NCBI GenBank assembly: GCA_934434555.1 | Contig: CAKRZX010000006.1 | Span: 48,053 to 112,052 of the forward strand | Length of the DNA stretch: 64,000 nt | Direction of reading: 5' to 3' | DNA from: an uncultured Clostridia bacterium | GTDB lineage: Bacteria > Bacillota > Clostridia > Christensenellales > QALW01 | Shown: one piece after another, positions 1 to 7,899 of the stretch | How positions within the stretch are numbered: position 1 is the first letter of the stretch | Layout of the letters: every line of letters begins with the position of its first letter | The notes under the pieces: model-generated | Seen by the model: only the letters and a program-made list of their open reading frames with translations | What the model was told of the DNA's origin: nothing | Databases searched by the model: none | Made by a program: the position numbers and the translations under genes

Positions 1-2
1 AA

Positions 3-545
3 ATTACCGATACAATAACGAAAATCGATAACTGGCATTTTGCCGATACGTCCCGAACAAGCGCCGAAATAGTAAAAGAATACTATAAGACCATTCTTGC
101 CGCCGCGGGAAAAGATATGACGATTCTCGGCTGCAACACTATTCCGCACTTGATTGCCGGATTTGCTCACTGTAACAGAACCGGCGACGACACAAGCGGA
201 AGAGAGTGGGCAAGAACAAAGAAAATGGGCATAAATACCCTTGCATACAGAATGGTTCAGCACGATACGTTCTATTCCGCCGATGCCGACTGCGTGGGTA
301 CGCTTTCGGTGCCGTGGGAAAAGAATGTTCAGTGGCTTAAAATGCTTGCTTTAAGCGGAACCGCGCTGTTTATTTCAACTAACGATGCGGAGTTGACGCC
401 CGAAATGAAAAGCGATATCCGCGGTGCGTTTGAACTTGTGCAAAAGGGTGAAATGAAACTTACACCTCTTGAATGGGGAGAAAATCTCACTCCGGAACGC
501 TGGCTGTGCGACGGAAAAGAGATTAAATTTGATTTCGGAGACTAA
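3..545 (+). CDS. GH36-like (melibiase/alpha-galactosidase-like) protein, 5'-truncated by window edge
   Basis: The frame is open at the window edge, so only the last 180 residues are visible and the true start lies outside. The segment NRTGDDTSGREWARTKKMG followed by NTLAYRMVQHDTFY and a Trp-rich stretch around VPWEKNVQWL resembles the second half of the TIM barrel of melibiase-type (GH36/GH27 clan) proteins from Clostridia. Such enzymes release terminal alpha-galactose or related sugars. The catalytic nucleophile region is not in view, so substrate and activity are unproven. The stop codon is 2 bases before the next start, and the GGAG at 537-540 that serves the next gene lies inside this one. 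The two are therefore probably translated from one transcript with the GH78 gene. The fold is more certain than the enzyme name. Confidence 0.6.
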   Translation: MTDTITKIDNWHFADTSRTSAEIVKEYYKTILAAAGKDMTILGCNTIPHLIAGFAHCNRTGDDTSGREWARTKKMGINTLAYRMVQHDTFYSADADCVGTLSVPWEKNVQWLKMLALSGTALFISTNDAELTPEMKSDIRGAFELVQKGEMKLTPLEWGENLTPERWLCDGKEIKFDFGD

Positions 546-547
546 AA

Positions 548-2632
548 ATGAACTATATTCCTGAATATTTTACATTCAAAAAAGCGCTTCCTGTCTGGGA
601 AAACGGCACGGAGTGCGAGCCGAACACAAACCTTATTTTCAGGGTAAAAGTAAAAAACGGAACGGATACCGTTTTGCGCATAGCAGGTCAGATGCACTAT
701 GTTGTGCGCATAAACGGAAATCTGCTGTTTGAGGGTCCTGCAAGATGTGCTGACGGCTGGAACAGGGCAGATGAGTTTAAGATTGATACCTATCTTACCG
801 ACGAAACGAATATTCTGACTGTTTTTGTTGAGGGGCTTTATGCCACGGGATTTTCTGCGGTAAGGCAGAAATCGTTCCTGTGCGCGGAGATTGAACAGGG
901 CGGAGAAATTATTGCCGCCACCGGTTTTGACGGATTTGAGGCAATAAAGTATTCCGAGCGCATAAAAAAGACGCAGCGGTATTCTTATCAGCGTCCGTTT
1001 GTTGAGGCGTACCGTTTTGACGGCACAGCCGAAAGATTTATGCGTGACGAAAATTTTTGCCCTGAAAAAGTAAATTTGTCCGAAACCGAAACAAAGAAAT
1101 TCATTACCCGCAGAGTGCCGTTTCCGCTCTATACTGCGGCGGAGTTCAAAAAAATTGAAACCTGCGGCTGCGTTTATGATGAAAATCAGCCAATAAAGTT
1201 CAAAGACCGTTCGCTTATGTGCGTAAACGAACACTGGACGGCATACGAAAAAGATGAACTTGAAATTTGTTCGTCGGAAATTGCCGATAAAATCGTTCTT
1301 GCTGACAAGGGAAAAAACTATACTCTTTATGACGCCGGACAGATTTATTCAGGGCTTATCGAAATTGATTTCGATGTTAAGGAAAAGGCAAGGATTGTTA
1401 TCGTTTTTGATGAGATTCTTGAAAACGGACGAATAAACTTCGGACGGCTTAACTGTTGTAATTCTTTTGTATGTGAATTTGAAAAGGGGAAATATAACTT
1501 CTCGACACTTGGAGTTTTTACGGCGCGGTATATCGGCATTGCTGTCCTTTTCGGAAAAGCAGAACCGAAAAATATAAGAATAAGAAAAACAGAATACCCG
1601 GATAACCTTGTTAAAAAGTGCAGTTTTGCGGATTCTGATATTCAGACAGTTTTTAATGCGGGAAGAGAAAGTTTCAAACAAAACACCGTAGATATTCTTA
1701 TGGATTGTCCCTCGCGCGAACGTGCGGGCTGGCTTTGCGATTCAACGTTTATTTCCCGCGGCGAATATGCGTTTACGGACAAAAGCATTGTTACAAAGAA
1801 TTTCTTAGAGAACTTTATTCTTGCGGAAAATTTCCCGCTTATACCCGAAAATATGATTCCGGGCTGCTATCCGTCCGACAATGACGGCGGCTGTCCCACA
1901 AACGGATATATTCTGAATTGGGCACTGTGGTTTATTGTTCAGGTTAAAGAGTATTTTGATCTTTCTTCCGACCGCACGATTGCAGATGGCGCGAAAGAGG
2001 TAATTTATAAAATCCTCAAATTCTTTGAACAGTTCAAAAATTCCGACGGCTTAATCGCGCGTACCCGCGGCTGGGTTCTGCTTGAATATTCTCCGGCAAA
2101 TAAGTTTCAGCAGGATATTTGTTATCCGCTCAATATGCTGTACTCTTATGCGGAAAAAGCGGCGGGCGAGATGTATAATGACTCCTTGCTGATTTTGGAA
2201 TCGGAAAAAATCAAAAAGACGGTTATCAAAAAGTCATTTGACGGCAAGTATTTTGTAGATAATGCCGTGTATAAAGACGGCGTTGCCGAAAACACGGGCA
2301 ACCGTTCGGAATTCTGCCAGTACTGCGCGTTCTTCTTCGGTATTGCCGATAGGGAAAACTTTGCCGACCTGTGGCGCGATTTGGTGGAAAACGCGGGCGA
2401 ACACGGCAAAACCGATTTGGTTCCCGCGGCTATGTTTTTGGGAAAAACATTGAGATTGCAGTTGCTTGCAAAGAGCGGAATGTACAGTGAGGCGAGAGAA
2501 AGCCTTAAAGCGTACTGCCTTAATATGGCATTGCGGACAGGAACGCTCTGGGAGTTTGACGATACGTTTGCGTCCTGCTGCCACGGCTTTCAGTCGGCAA
2601 ACGTGGGTTGGCTTTTGAATGAAGAATTCTAA
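548..2632 (+). CDS. GH78-family alpha-L-rhamnosidase
   Basis: A 694-residue protein without signal peptide, so probably cytoplasmic, acting on imported oligosaccharides to release terminal L-rhamnose. An N-terminal beta-sandwich region (about residues 1-360) precedes an (alpha/alpha)6 barrel that opens with DCPSRERAGW (residues 386-395), the characteristic acidic motif of GH78. WALWFIVQVKEYFDLS and a late TLWEFDDTFASCCHGF segment are also typical of the barrel. The length is normal for a compact family member. The ATG at 548 has GGAG seven bases upstream and follows the previous stop by 2 bases. A strong terminator lies immediately downstream, so this is the last gene of its operon. Family confidence is high; exact linkage preference is unknown. 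Confidence 0.82.
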   Translation: MNYIPEYFTFKKALPVWENGTECEPNTNLIFRVKVKNGTDTVLRIAGQMHYVVRINGNLLFEGPARCADGWNRADEFKIDTYLTDETNILTVFVEGLYATGFSAVRQKSFLCAEIEQGGEIIAATGFDGFEAIKYSERIKKTQRYSYQRPFVEAYRFDGTAERFMRDENFCPEKVNLSETETKKFITRRVPFPLYTAAEFKKIETCGCVYDENQPIKFKDRSLMCVNEHWTAYEKDELEICSSEIADKIVLADKGKNYTLYDAGQIYSGLIEIDFDVKEKARIVIVFDEILENGRINFGRLNCCNSFVCEFEKGKYNFSTLGVFTARYIGIAVLFGKAEPKNIRIRKTEYPDNLVKKCSFADSDIQTVFNAGRESFKQNTVDILMDCPSRERAGWLCDSTFISRGEYAFTDKSIVTKNFLENFILAENFPLIPENMIPGCYPSDNDGGCPTNGYILNWALWFIVQVKEYFDLSSDRTIADGAKEVIYKILKFFEQFKNSDGLIARTRGWVLLEYSPANKFQQDICYPLNMLYSYAEKAAGEMYNDSLLILESEKIKKTVIKKSFDGKYFVDNAVYKDGVAENTGNRSEFCQYCAFFFGIADRENFADLWRDLVENAGEHGKTDLVPAAMFLGKTLRLQLLAKSGMYSEARESLKAYCLNMALRTGTLWEFDDTFASCCHGFQSANVGWLLNEEF

Positions 2633-2638
2633 TGAGAG

Positions 2639-2664
2639 AGAGCATCGCTTGATGCTCTTTTTTT
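2639..2664 (+). terminator. Rho-independent terminator after the GH78 gene
   Basis: AGAGCATC (2639-2646) pairs perfectly with GATGCTCT (2651-2658) across a GCTT loop, followed by a run of seven T to 2664. It starts seven bases after the stop codon of the rhamnosidase gene. Confidence 0.9.
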
Positions 2665-2699
2665 GACTTAAAAACGAATACATTTGAACTTTTAACGCA

Positions 2700-2728
2700 T
2701 TTACATTTTAATCGAATTTTAATATAAT
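2700..2728 (+). promoter_or_regulatory. Sigma-A-type promoter for the peptide and secreted apiosidase-like gene
   Basis: TTTACA (2700-2705) and TATAAT (2723-2728) are separated by 17 bases. The predicted transcript starts near 2735 and would carry the 33-residue peptide gene and the large secreted enzyme. Confidence 0.75.
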
Positions 2729-2779
2729 CTTAATAGAAATAAAGATGAATTTTTAACTTCTTGAAAGGGGGAGATGTGA

Positions 2780-2881
2780 GTGAAAAAAGAATACAACGAG
2801 CCGACAATAAGGGTTGTTGAAATTACGGCAAGTGATTTGCTTACCGAAAGCGGCATTGAATTACCCGAGGAAGATTTATAA
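2780..2881 (+). CDS. Small conserved-type leader peptide (33 aa), function unknown
   Basis: A GTG-started frame of 33 codons with a strong ribosome site (AAAGGGGGAGA, 2764-2774) six bases upstream, lying between a consensus promoter and the next gene. The sequence is charged and modular: KKEYNEPTIRVVEI, then ASDLLTESGIELPEEDL at the C terminus. From memory, short proteins built as 'KKxYxxPxxxVxE/F...D(V/L)(I/L)T.SG' recur beside secreted proteins in gut Firmicutes, and most are unannotated. There is no signal peptide or membrane segment and no Cys. The stop overlaps the region of the next gene's ribosome site (AAAGGAGA, 2884-2890), which suggests translational coupling. It could be a modified-peptide precursor, a small regulator or simply a coupling leader; nothing here decides. 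Confidence 0.6.
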   Translation: MKKEYNEPTIRVVEITASDLLTESGIELPEEDL

Positions 2882-2897
2882 TAAAGGAGAATGTAGA

Positions 2898-5800
2898 ATG
2901 AAGAAATTTGCGGCATTGCTTTTGAGCGTTATTCTTGTTGCGGGCGTTTTTACGGGCGTAACATTTGTAAACGCCGAAAGCGAAGAAAGTTATTTTGAAA
3001 GTTTTGAAGAGTGGAAAGAGGGATATGAATTCCCAAAGACAGCGAGCATTGAGGGCGATTTAGGGCTTTTCTGGGCTGATGCGAATAAAGATTCTTTTAC
3101 CGTATCAACCGAGCAGGTTAAAAACGGCAGCAAAGCAGGTAAAATTGTTTCAGGCGCAAACTACAAAGATACCGGCGCTTGGCTGACAAATTCCCTTATA
3201 AAGAGAGTTGTAACACAAAACGAAACATATGAATTAAGTTTTTGGTACTATTCTACCGCGGCAACGAAACTTCACGTTTGTTACAGGTCAGGAACGAATA
3301 ATCAGTTTGCCAGCGGCTGGTGGGCGGACATCAAAGCCAATATTGAGGTAAAAGTAAACGAATGGACGTATGTAACCGTTCAGTTTGAGGGCGCTGACTG
3401 TATGAAGTATGTGAACGATTCAGCATATGACGCTTTCATCGTTGTAAGGTCGGATAAGACCGCCGGTGCAACTGCTTACATAGATGATATTTCACTTTGC
3501 AAATATCAGCCTGTGGCGGGAGAATATAAAGAATACTTTGAATCGTATGAAGAGGGATATGAATTCCCCAAGACTGCGAGCATTGAGGGCGATTTAGGGC
3601 TTTTCTGGGCTGATGCGGATAAGGATTCTTTTACCGTATCAAACGAGCAGGTTAAAAACGGCAGCAAAGCAGGTAAAATTGTTTCAGGCGCAAACTACAA
3701 AGATACCGGCGTGTGGCTTACAAATTCTCTTGTAAAGCGTGTTGTAACAACAGAGGAAACGTATGTTTTAAGTTTTTGGTATTATTCCACCGCGGCAACG
3801 CAGTTGTCCGTTTCGTACAGAACCGGTACAAATAATCCCCTTGACGGAATAAGCGGTAAGTGGTGGCAGGATATTAAGAACGGAATTCAGGTAAATGCCG
3901 GCGAATGGACGTATGTAACCGTTCAGTTTGAGGGCGCTGACTGTATGAATTATGTAAGCAATTCCACATATGCTGCAAACGTAATTATCAGGTCAACAAA
4001 GACCGCCGGTGCAGTTGCTTATATTGATGATATCTCTCTTTGCAGTGTAAACGGATTTGAAGCCGATGCGCTTACGCTTTCACAAAACGGAAACTGTGAT
4101 AACGGAACGGAAAACTGGTTCACTTGGGATTTCTTCGGCGGCACAAACGCAAAAATCGAAGCCGCGGAAGTTGACGGCAATAAATGCATAAAGTTTTCTC
4201 CCGATAACTCATACAGTTCCGTAGGATTTGATTTGAGCCCGTATATTGTAAAAGATTCTTCAATGGCATCATTGGGCTGGCGCTACGGCGGGTTCGGCGC
4301 GGGATACTATACCGTTTCGTTCCGAATAAAGGCAATCGGGCTTGAAGAGGGCGAAAAGCGCGTTATGGCATTGGGGCTTGTAGGCAATACTCTGAATAAC
4401 AAAGTTGCATACCTTAATCCGATTTCCGCAAGCGGACTTGAAAGAGAAATAAGCAACGAATGGACCACTGTAAGTTCCACGTTCGCAGTAGACGACACGT
4501 TCCTTTCACAGGCGGCAAAGAGCAGCGGCAAGTATAATATCACTTTGCGTGTTGACGGCAACAAGCGCGGCTACGGCGATTCATTGAACAACACGTTTGC
4601 GCCGTTTGATTACTATATTGACGATTTGACAATTCAGTATGTTAAATTCGATAATGTTCAGCCGGCACTGGGAAGTTCGATTATGGTTTCATACAAGGTT
4701 CCCAAAACGGCAATCGATAAAAACTGCTATGTTAAATTTGAGACGGCAAACGGGGAAGAAAACGTTTATCCCACGGAAGAGAGTGAATACGTTTTCACAC
4801 TTAAAAATATTTCGCCCAAAATGCTTACCGAGAACATAAAAGCGACGCTTTATGCAAAGGATAATACAGTACTTTACGTTAAAGAATCGTACAGCATTGC
4901 GCAGTATTGCAATGATTTGTTTGACAGCGGCAAGGCAGACGAAAAGACAAAAACCCTGATTGCGGATTTGCTTAAATACGGTGAGTATGCACAACTGTAT
5001 ACGGGGTACAATACGGAGAATCTGCCGTTTTCAAGCCTGTCAGACGCGCGTAAATCATACGCCACCGCAAGTGACCCTGTGCTTACGAGCGTTACCGACA
5101 AGAACTACAAAGTAATTGAAAATGCAAGCGTAAACATTAAATCCGCTTCGGTTATTCTTACCGACGCTGTTGCCTGCAAATTCTACTTTGATGGTAAGCC
5201 CGATGAAGTAAAAATGGTTTTAGGCGATAAAACATATACGCGTACTGAAATCGGATTTGATTCGGCTAAAAACAGGTATTATGCCGTGTTTGACGAAGTG
5301 CCGATTTATTCCATGAACGAGCAGTTTGAAATTACAGCATATAAAGACGGAGCGGCTGCAAGCAACACACTTTTGTACAGCGTTGAATCTTACGCGGCGT
5401 CAAAAGCGAACAATACTTCAACGCCGTATCTGGCAGACTTGGTAAAAGCGATGATAAATTACGGAACGTCATCACGTAATTATAAAGCAGGTTCAACGGC
5501 AACTCAGTGGATTTCCACTGAGTTCGCTTTTTCCTCAACGAAAGAAATAAGCGAAGAATACGCACCGTATGTTTATGCCGACGCCGTGTTTTCCTGCAAC
5601 GGGGCAGAACTTACCGTTCCGCTGTTTTGGGACGGCGGCAGCACATATAAAGTAAGATTTGCGCCTACAAAAACGGGAATGTGGAACTATAAAATCGTAT
5701 CGCGGCAGAACAAAGTAATCGGCGAGGCAAGCAATTATTGGGTGTTCGACGATACTCTTGACGGATTAAACGGTTCATTTTATGTTTCTGCGGCGGAAGA

Positions 5801-7130
5801 GACGGCGCCCGAAATATATAAGCACGGGTTTATTAAAGAGGACGGAAAACATTTTTCCTACAATGACGGCACGCCGTTCTTTTATCTGGGCGACACACAC
5901 TGGACGATGCTTTTGGAAGAGTATGATACCCGTTTTAAGTATATTGCCGACAAAAGAGCCGAACAGGGTTTTACGGTGTACCAAAGTCAGCCCATAACCG
6001 ACAGCACAACCCCGCTTTTTAATTTTACCGACCATAATGTTTCGTTAAGAGACATTGAGGGAATGAAAACGGTTGATAAATACTTTGATTATATCGCACA
6101 AAAGGGATTTGTTCACGCAAACGGCTGTCTGTTTTTTGAAGATGCATTCAGAAAAGCCGACGAGAGCGGCAATACAAATTTGAAAAACGACCATAATTAT
6201 CTTAAAGCCATAACAAGGCACTGGGTGGCGAGGTATTCCGCGTATCCTGTTATATGGACGCTTGCACAGGAAGCGGACAGCGAGAAAAACAGAGTTTATG
6301 CATCAAATGATAATCCGTGGATAAAAATTGCCCGGTACATAAACGACTACGATGCATATTCGCACCCGCTTACCGCACATCAGGAAACGGCGGAAAAGAT
6401 TACGGCAAGCAATTCACTGTTCACTTTGGCTGAAAAAGACGGAATAACAACGGGACATTCTTTCTTCGGTGCACAGTGGAAACCTTCTCGGTTAAACGGC
6501 AACACGGATTTTACGCCGTTTAAGGATTACTATGATTCTCAAAAGCCTGCGGTTATGTACGAGAGTTATTACGAAAACTATAAGACAAAAGCCTACGGTG
6601 CAAGGGTAGAGGGCTATACGGCGTATCTGACGGGTATGTGCGGTTTCGGCTACGGCGTAAGCGACATTTGGCACTTGCTTAACGATGACGATGTGAATTT
6701 GATAAAACCGTCAAATAACGATGGATTTGATACCGTAACGGTAGAAGATAAGCACACGGCATATACCGAATCGGTGAAACTGGGCAGCCAGATGACCGTA
6801 ATGAAAAATTTCTTTTCAAAAATAAACTGGTGGGAACTTAAACCGGATTTCGGTGACGAATATGCATTTAAGCCCAAAGCAAGCGACTATTTTGTTGCGG
6901 CAAGAGACGAGAACAAAACGTTGTTTGTTGTTTATCTGTACCGCAATATTCAACAGTCGGGCGGGTACGTGACTAATCTTGACACATCGGCAACGTATAC
7001 AGCGAAATGGTTTAATCCGCGTGACGGATACGAACAGATTATAAATTCTTCTGTAAGCGGCGATTCTTTCTGCGTACCTGAAAAGCCGTCACAATACGAT
7101 TGGGTTCTGATTTTAACAAAAAACAGTTAG
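2898..7130 (+). CDS. Secreted multidomain apiosidase-like glycoside hydrolase (DUF5060-DUF4038) with duplicated carbohydrate-binding-like modules
   Basis: 1410 residues from ATG 2898, chosen because AAAGGAGA precedes it and a clear signal peptide follows (MKKFAALLLSVILVAGV... cut near NA at residue 26). Residues 32-201 and 213-382 are near-identical beta-sandwich modules. Residues 390-620 form a third, diverged CBM4/9-like module. Residues 640-900 are two beta-rich segments often seen in clostridial surface proteins. A DUF5060 domain (about 915-985, motif RFAPTKTGMWNYKI) is followed by the DUF4038 TIM barrel (about 1010-1310, motifs PFFYLGDTHWTML, GFTVYQSQPI and VIWTLAQEAD) and a C-terminal beta-sandwich ending KPSQYDWVLIL. 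DUF4038 includes GH140 apiosidases acting on rhamnogalacturonan II. No sortase signal or SLH domain is seen, so the enzyme is probably released or held by its binding modules. Substrate is inferred. Confidence 0.8.
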   Translation: MKKFAALLLSVILVAGVFTGVTFVNAESEESYFESFEEWKEGYEFPKTASIEGDLGLFWADANKDSFTVSTEQVKNGSKAGKIVSGANYKDTGAWLTNSLIKRVVTQNETYELSFWYYSTAATKLHVCYRSGTNNQFASGWWADIKANIEVKVNEWTYVTVQFEGADCMKYVNDSAYDAFIVVRSDKTAGATAYIDDISLCKYQPVAGEYKEYFESYEEGYEFPKTASIEGDLGLFWADADKDSFTVSNEQVKNGSKAGKIVSGANYKDTGVWLTNSLVKRVVTTEETYVLSFWYYSTAATQLSVSYRTGTNNPLDGISGKWWQDIKNGIQVNAGEWTYVTVQFEGADCMNYVSNSTYAANVIIRSTKTAGAVAYIDDISLCSVNGFEADALTLSQNGNCDNGTENWFTWDFFGGTNAKIEAAEVDGNKCIKFSPDNSYSSVGFDLSPYIVKDSSMASLGWRYGGFGAGYYTVSFRIKAIGLEEGEKRVMALGLVGNTLNNKVAYLNPISASGLEREISNEWTTVSSTFAVDDTFLSQAAKSSGKYNITLRVDGNKRGYGDSLNNTFAPFDYYIDDLTIQYVKFDNVQPALGSSIMVSYKVPKTAIDKNCYVKFETANGEENVYPTEESEYVFTLKNISPKMLTENIKATLYAKDNTVLYVKESYSIAQYCNDLFDSGKADEKTKTLIADLLKYGEYAQLYTGYNTENLPFSSLSDARKSYATASDPVLTSVTDKNYKVIENASVNIKSASVILTDAVACKFYFDGKPDEVKMVLGDKTYTRTEIGFDSAKNRYYAVFDEVPIYSMNEQFEITAYKDGAAASNTLLYSVESYAASKANNTSTPYLADLVKAMINYGTSSRNYKAGSTATQWISTEFAFSSTKEISEEYAPYVYADAVFSCNGAELTVPLFWDGGSTYKVRFAPTKTGMWNYKIVSRQNKVIGEASNYWVFDDTLDGLNGSFYVSAAEETAPEIYKHGFIKEDGKHFSYNDGTPFFYLGDTHWTMLLEEYDTRFKYIADKRAEQGFTVYQSQPITDSTTPLFNFTDHNVSLRDIEGMKTVDKYFDYIAQKGFVHANGCLFFEDAFRKADESGNTNLKNDHNYLKAITRHWVARYSAYPVIWTLAQEADSEKNRVYASNDNPWIKIARYINDYDAYSHPLTAHQETAEKITASNSLFTLAEKDGITTGHSFFGAQWKPSRLNGNTDFTPFKDYYDSQKPAVMYESYYENYKTKAYGARVEGYTAYLTGMCGFGYGVSDIWHLLNDDDVNLIKPSNNDGFDTVTVEDKHTAYTESVKLGSQMTVMKNFFSKINWWELKPDFGDEYAFKPKASDYFVAARDENKTLFVVYLYRNIQQSGGYVTNLDTSATYTAKWFNPRDGYEQIINSSVSGDSFCVPEKPSQYDWVLILTKNS
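2991..4043 (+). repeat. Tandem duplication of a ~170-residue module inside the secreted enzyme
   Basis: Two copies, 2991-3500 and 3534-4043, encode nearly the same module. The first half of each copy (3019-3177 against 3553-3711) is almost identical at the DNA level, including third codon positions. The second halves have drifted and copy 2 has a short insertion. This indicates a recent duplication or gene conversion limited to the N-terminal half. Confidence 0.9.
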
Positions 7131-7148
7131 GGTTCTGATACTGGTTTT

Positions 7149-7175
7149 GCCTCCGCGAAAAAGCGGGGGCTTTTT
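7149..7175 (+). terminator. Rho-independent terminator after the secreted enzyme
   Basis: GCCTCCGC (7149-7156) pairs with GCGGGGGC (7163-7170), one G-U pair, loop GAAAAA, then five T. It starts 18 bases past the stop. Confidence 0.88.
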
Positions 7176-7237
7176 CTGTGCACAGGGGGCGGATAGGTAT
7201 AATAAGGTAAATAATGTGTAAACAAATTTTTCTTCAC

Positions 7238-7266
7238 TTGAAAAACAGTTTGCTCTGCGGTATAAT
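7238..7266 (+). promoter_or_regulatory. Sigma-A-type promoter of the ABC exporter operon
   Basis: TTGAAA (7238-7243), 17-base spacer, TATAAT (7261-7266). Transcription would begin near 7273, which rules out the in-frame ATG at 7267 and supports the lipoprotein start at 7306. Confidence 0.8.
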
Positions 7267-7305
7267 ATGCAAAGAATTAATGCAAATTCAATCGGAGAAG
7301 AATAT

Positions 7306-7899
7306 ATGAGAAAACTGTTTTCAGCCGCGGTTGCGGCGATAGTTGCGGCGGTGCTTTTTTCGGGTTGTTCGGCAAAAAAGTTTGAAAGCGTGCTTCCGCC
7401 TGAAAGGGAGTTTCCGCAAGCGGAAGAGTATGAGTTTACCCAAGCGGTAATAGGTGATATTGTTGTTAAAAGAACGCTTCACGGAAACAAACACGGGAAT
7501 ACTCTTTATCTTTTCAGCGGTAACGATTACGGGTTTACCGTAGGGGAAAAGGGAACTGTTACCTATACGGATTTTGATGATGTATACACTGCTGACGGTG
7601 AGCTTGTATCTGCGCCCCAAAACGGTATGGGTGCGTTTGTAGTTAAACACGATGTAATTAGCGGCATATCGGACGGTTTCCCCGGCACATTTACCGTGAC
7701 CGTTGCCGAATTTTATAATTGTGTTACGGTTCCCCGAAATGCCGTTGTTATTCTTGACGATGAGGGTTCGGCACTTGTCAAGAAGGTTGACGAAAATGGT
7801 CTTTTGTACGACAAGGAAATAAAAGTCGGCGCAAGGGACAACAAATACTATCAGGTGCTCTCCGGGCTTGAAGAGGGCGAAAGCGTGGTGGTAAGATGA
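7306..7899 (+). CDS. Lipoprotein adaptor (membrane-fusion-protein-like) of an ABC exporter
   Basis: 197 residues from the ATG at 7306, which has GGAG at 7294-7297; the longer in-frame start at 7267 lies upstream of the likely transcript start. The N terminus is a lipoprotein signal with lipobox LFSGC, so the protein is tethered outside the membrane. The C-terminal half (PRNAVVILDDEGSALVKKV, then EIKVGARDNKYYQVLSGLEEGESVVV) matches the final beta domain of HlyD/MacA-type adaptors. The long coiled-coil hairpin of full-length adaptors is missing, so this is a short monoderm version. It overlaps the permease gene by four bases (ATGA), and the MacA-MacB-like order supports an exporter accessory role. 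Exported substrate is unknown. Confidence 0.7.
   Translation: MRKLFSAAVAAIVAAVLFSGCSAKKFESVLPPEREFPQAEEYEFTQAVIGDIVVKRTLHGNKHGNTLYLFSGNDYGFTVGEKGTVTYTDFDDVYTADGELVSAPQNGMGAFVVKHDVISGISDGFPGTFTVTVAEFYNCVTVPRNAVVILDDEGSALVKKVDENGLLYDKEIKVGARDNKYYQVLSGLEEGESVVVR

Noticed and set aside
542..1234. Long minus-strand frame opposite the rhamnosidase gene
   Set aside because: It lies wholly opposite a well-supported GH78 gene and shows the Phe/Arg/Lys-rich composition typical of an antisense shadow.
7267..7305. Upstream ATG for the adaptor lipoprotein
   Set aside because: It lies at or before the likely transcript start given the promoter at 7238-7266, and would place extra residues before the lipoprotein signal.
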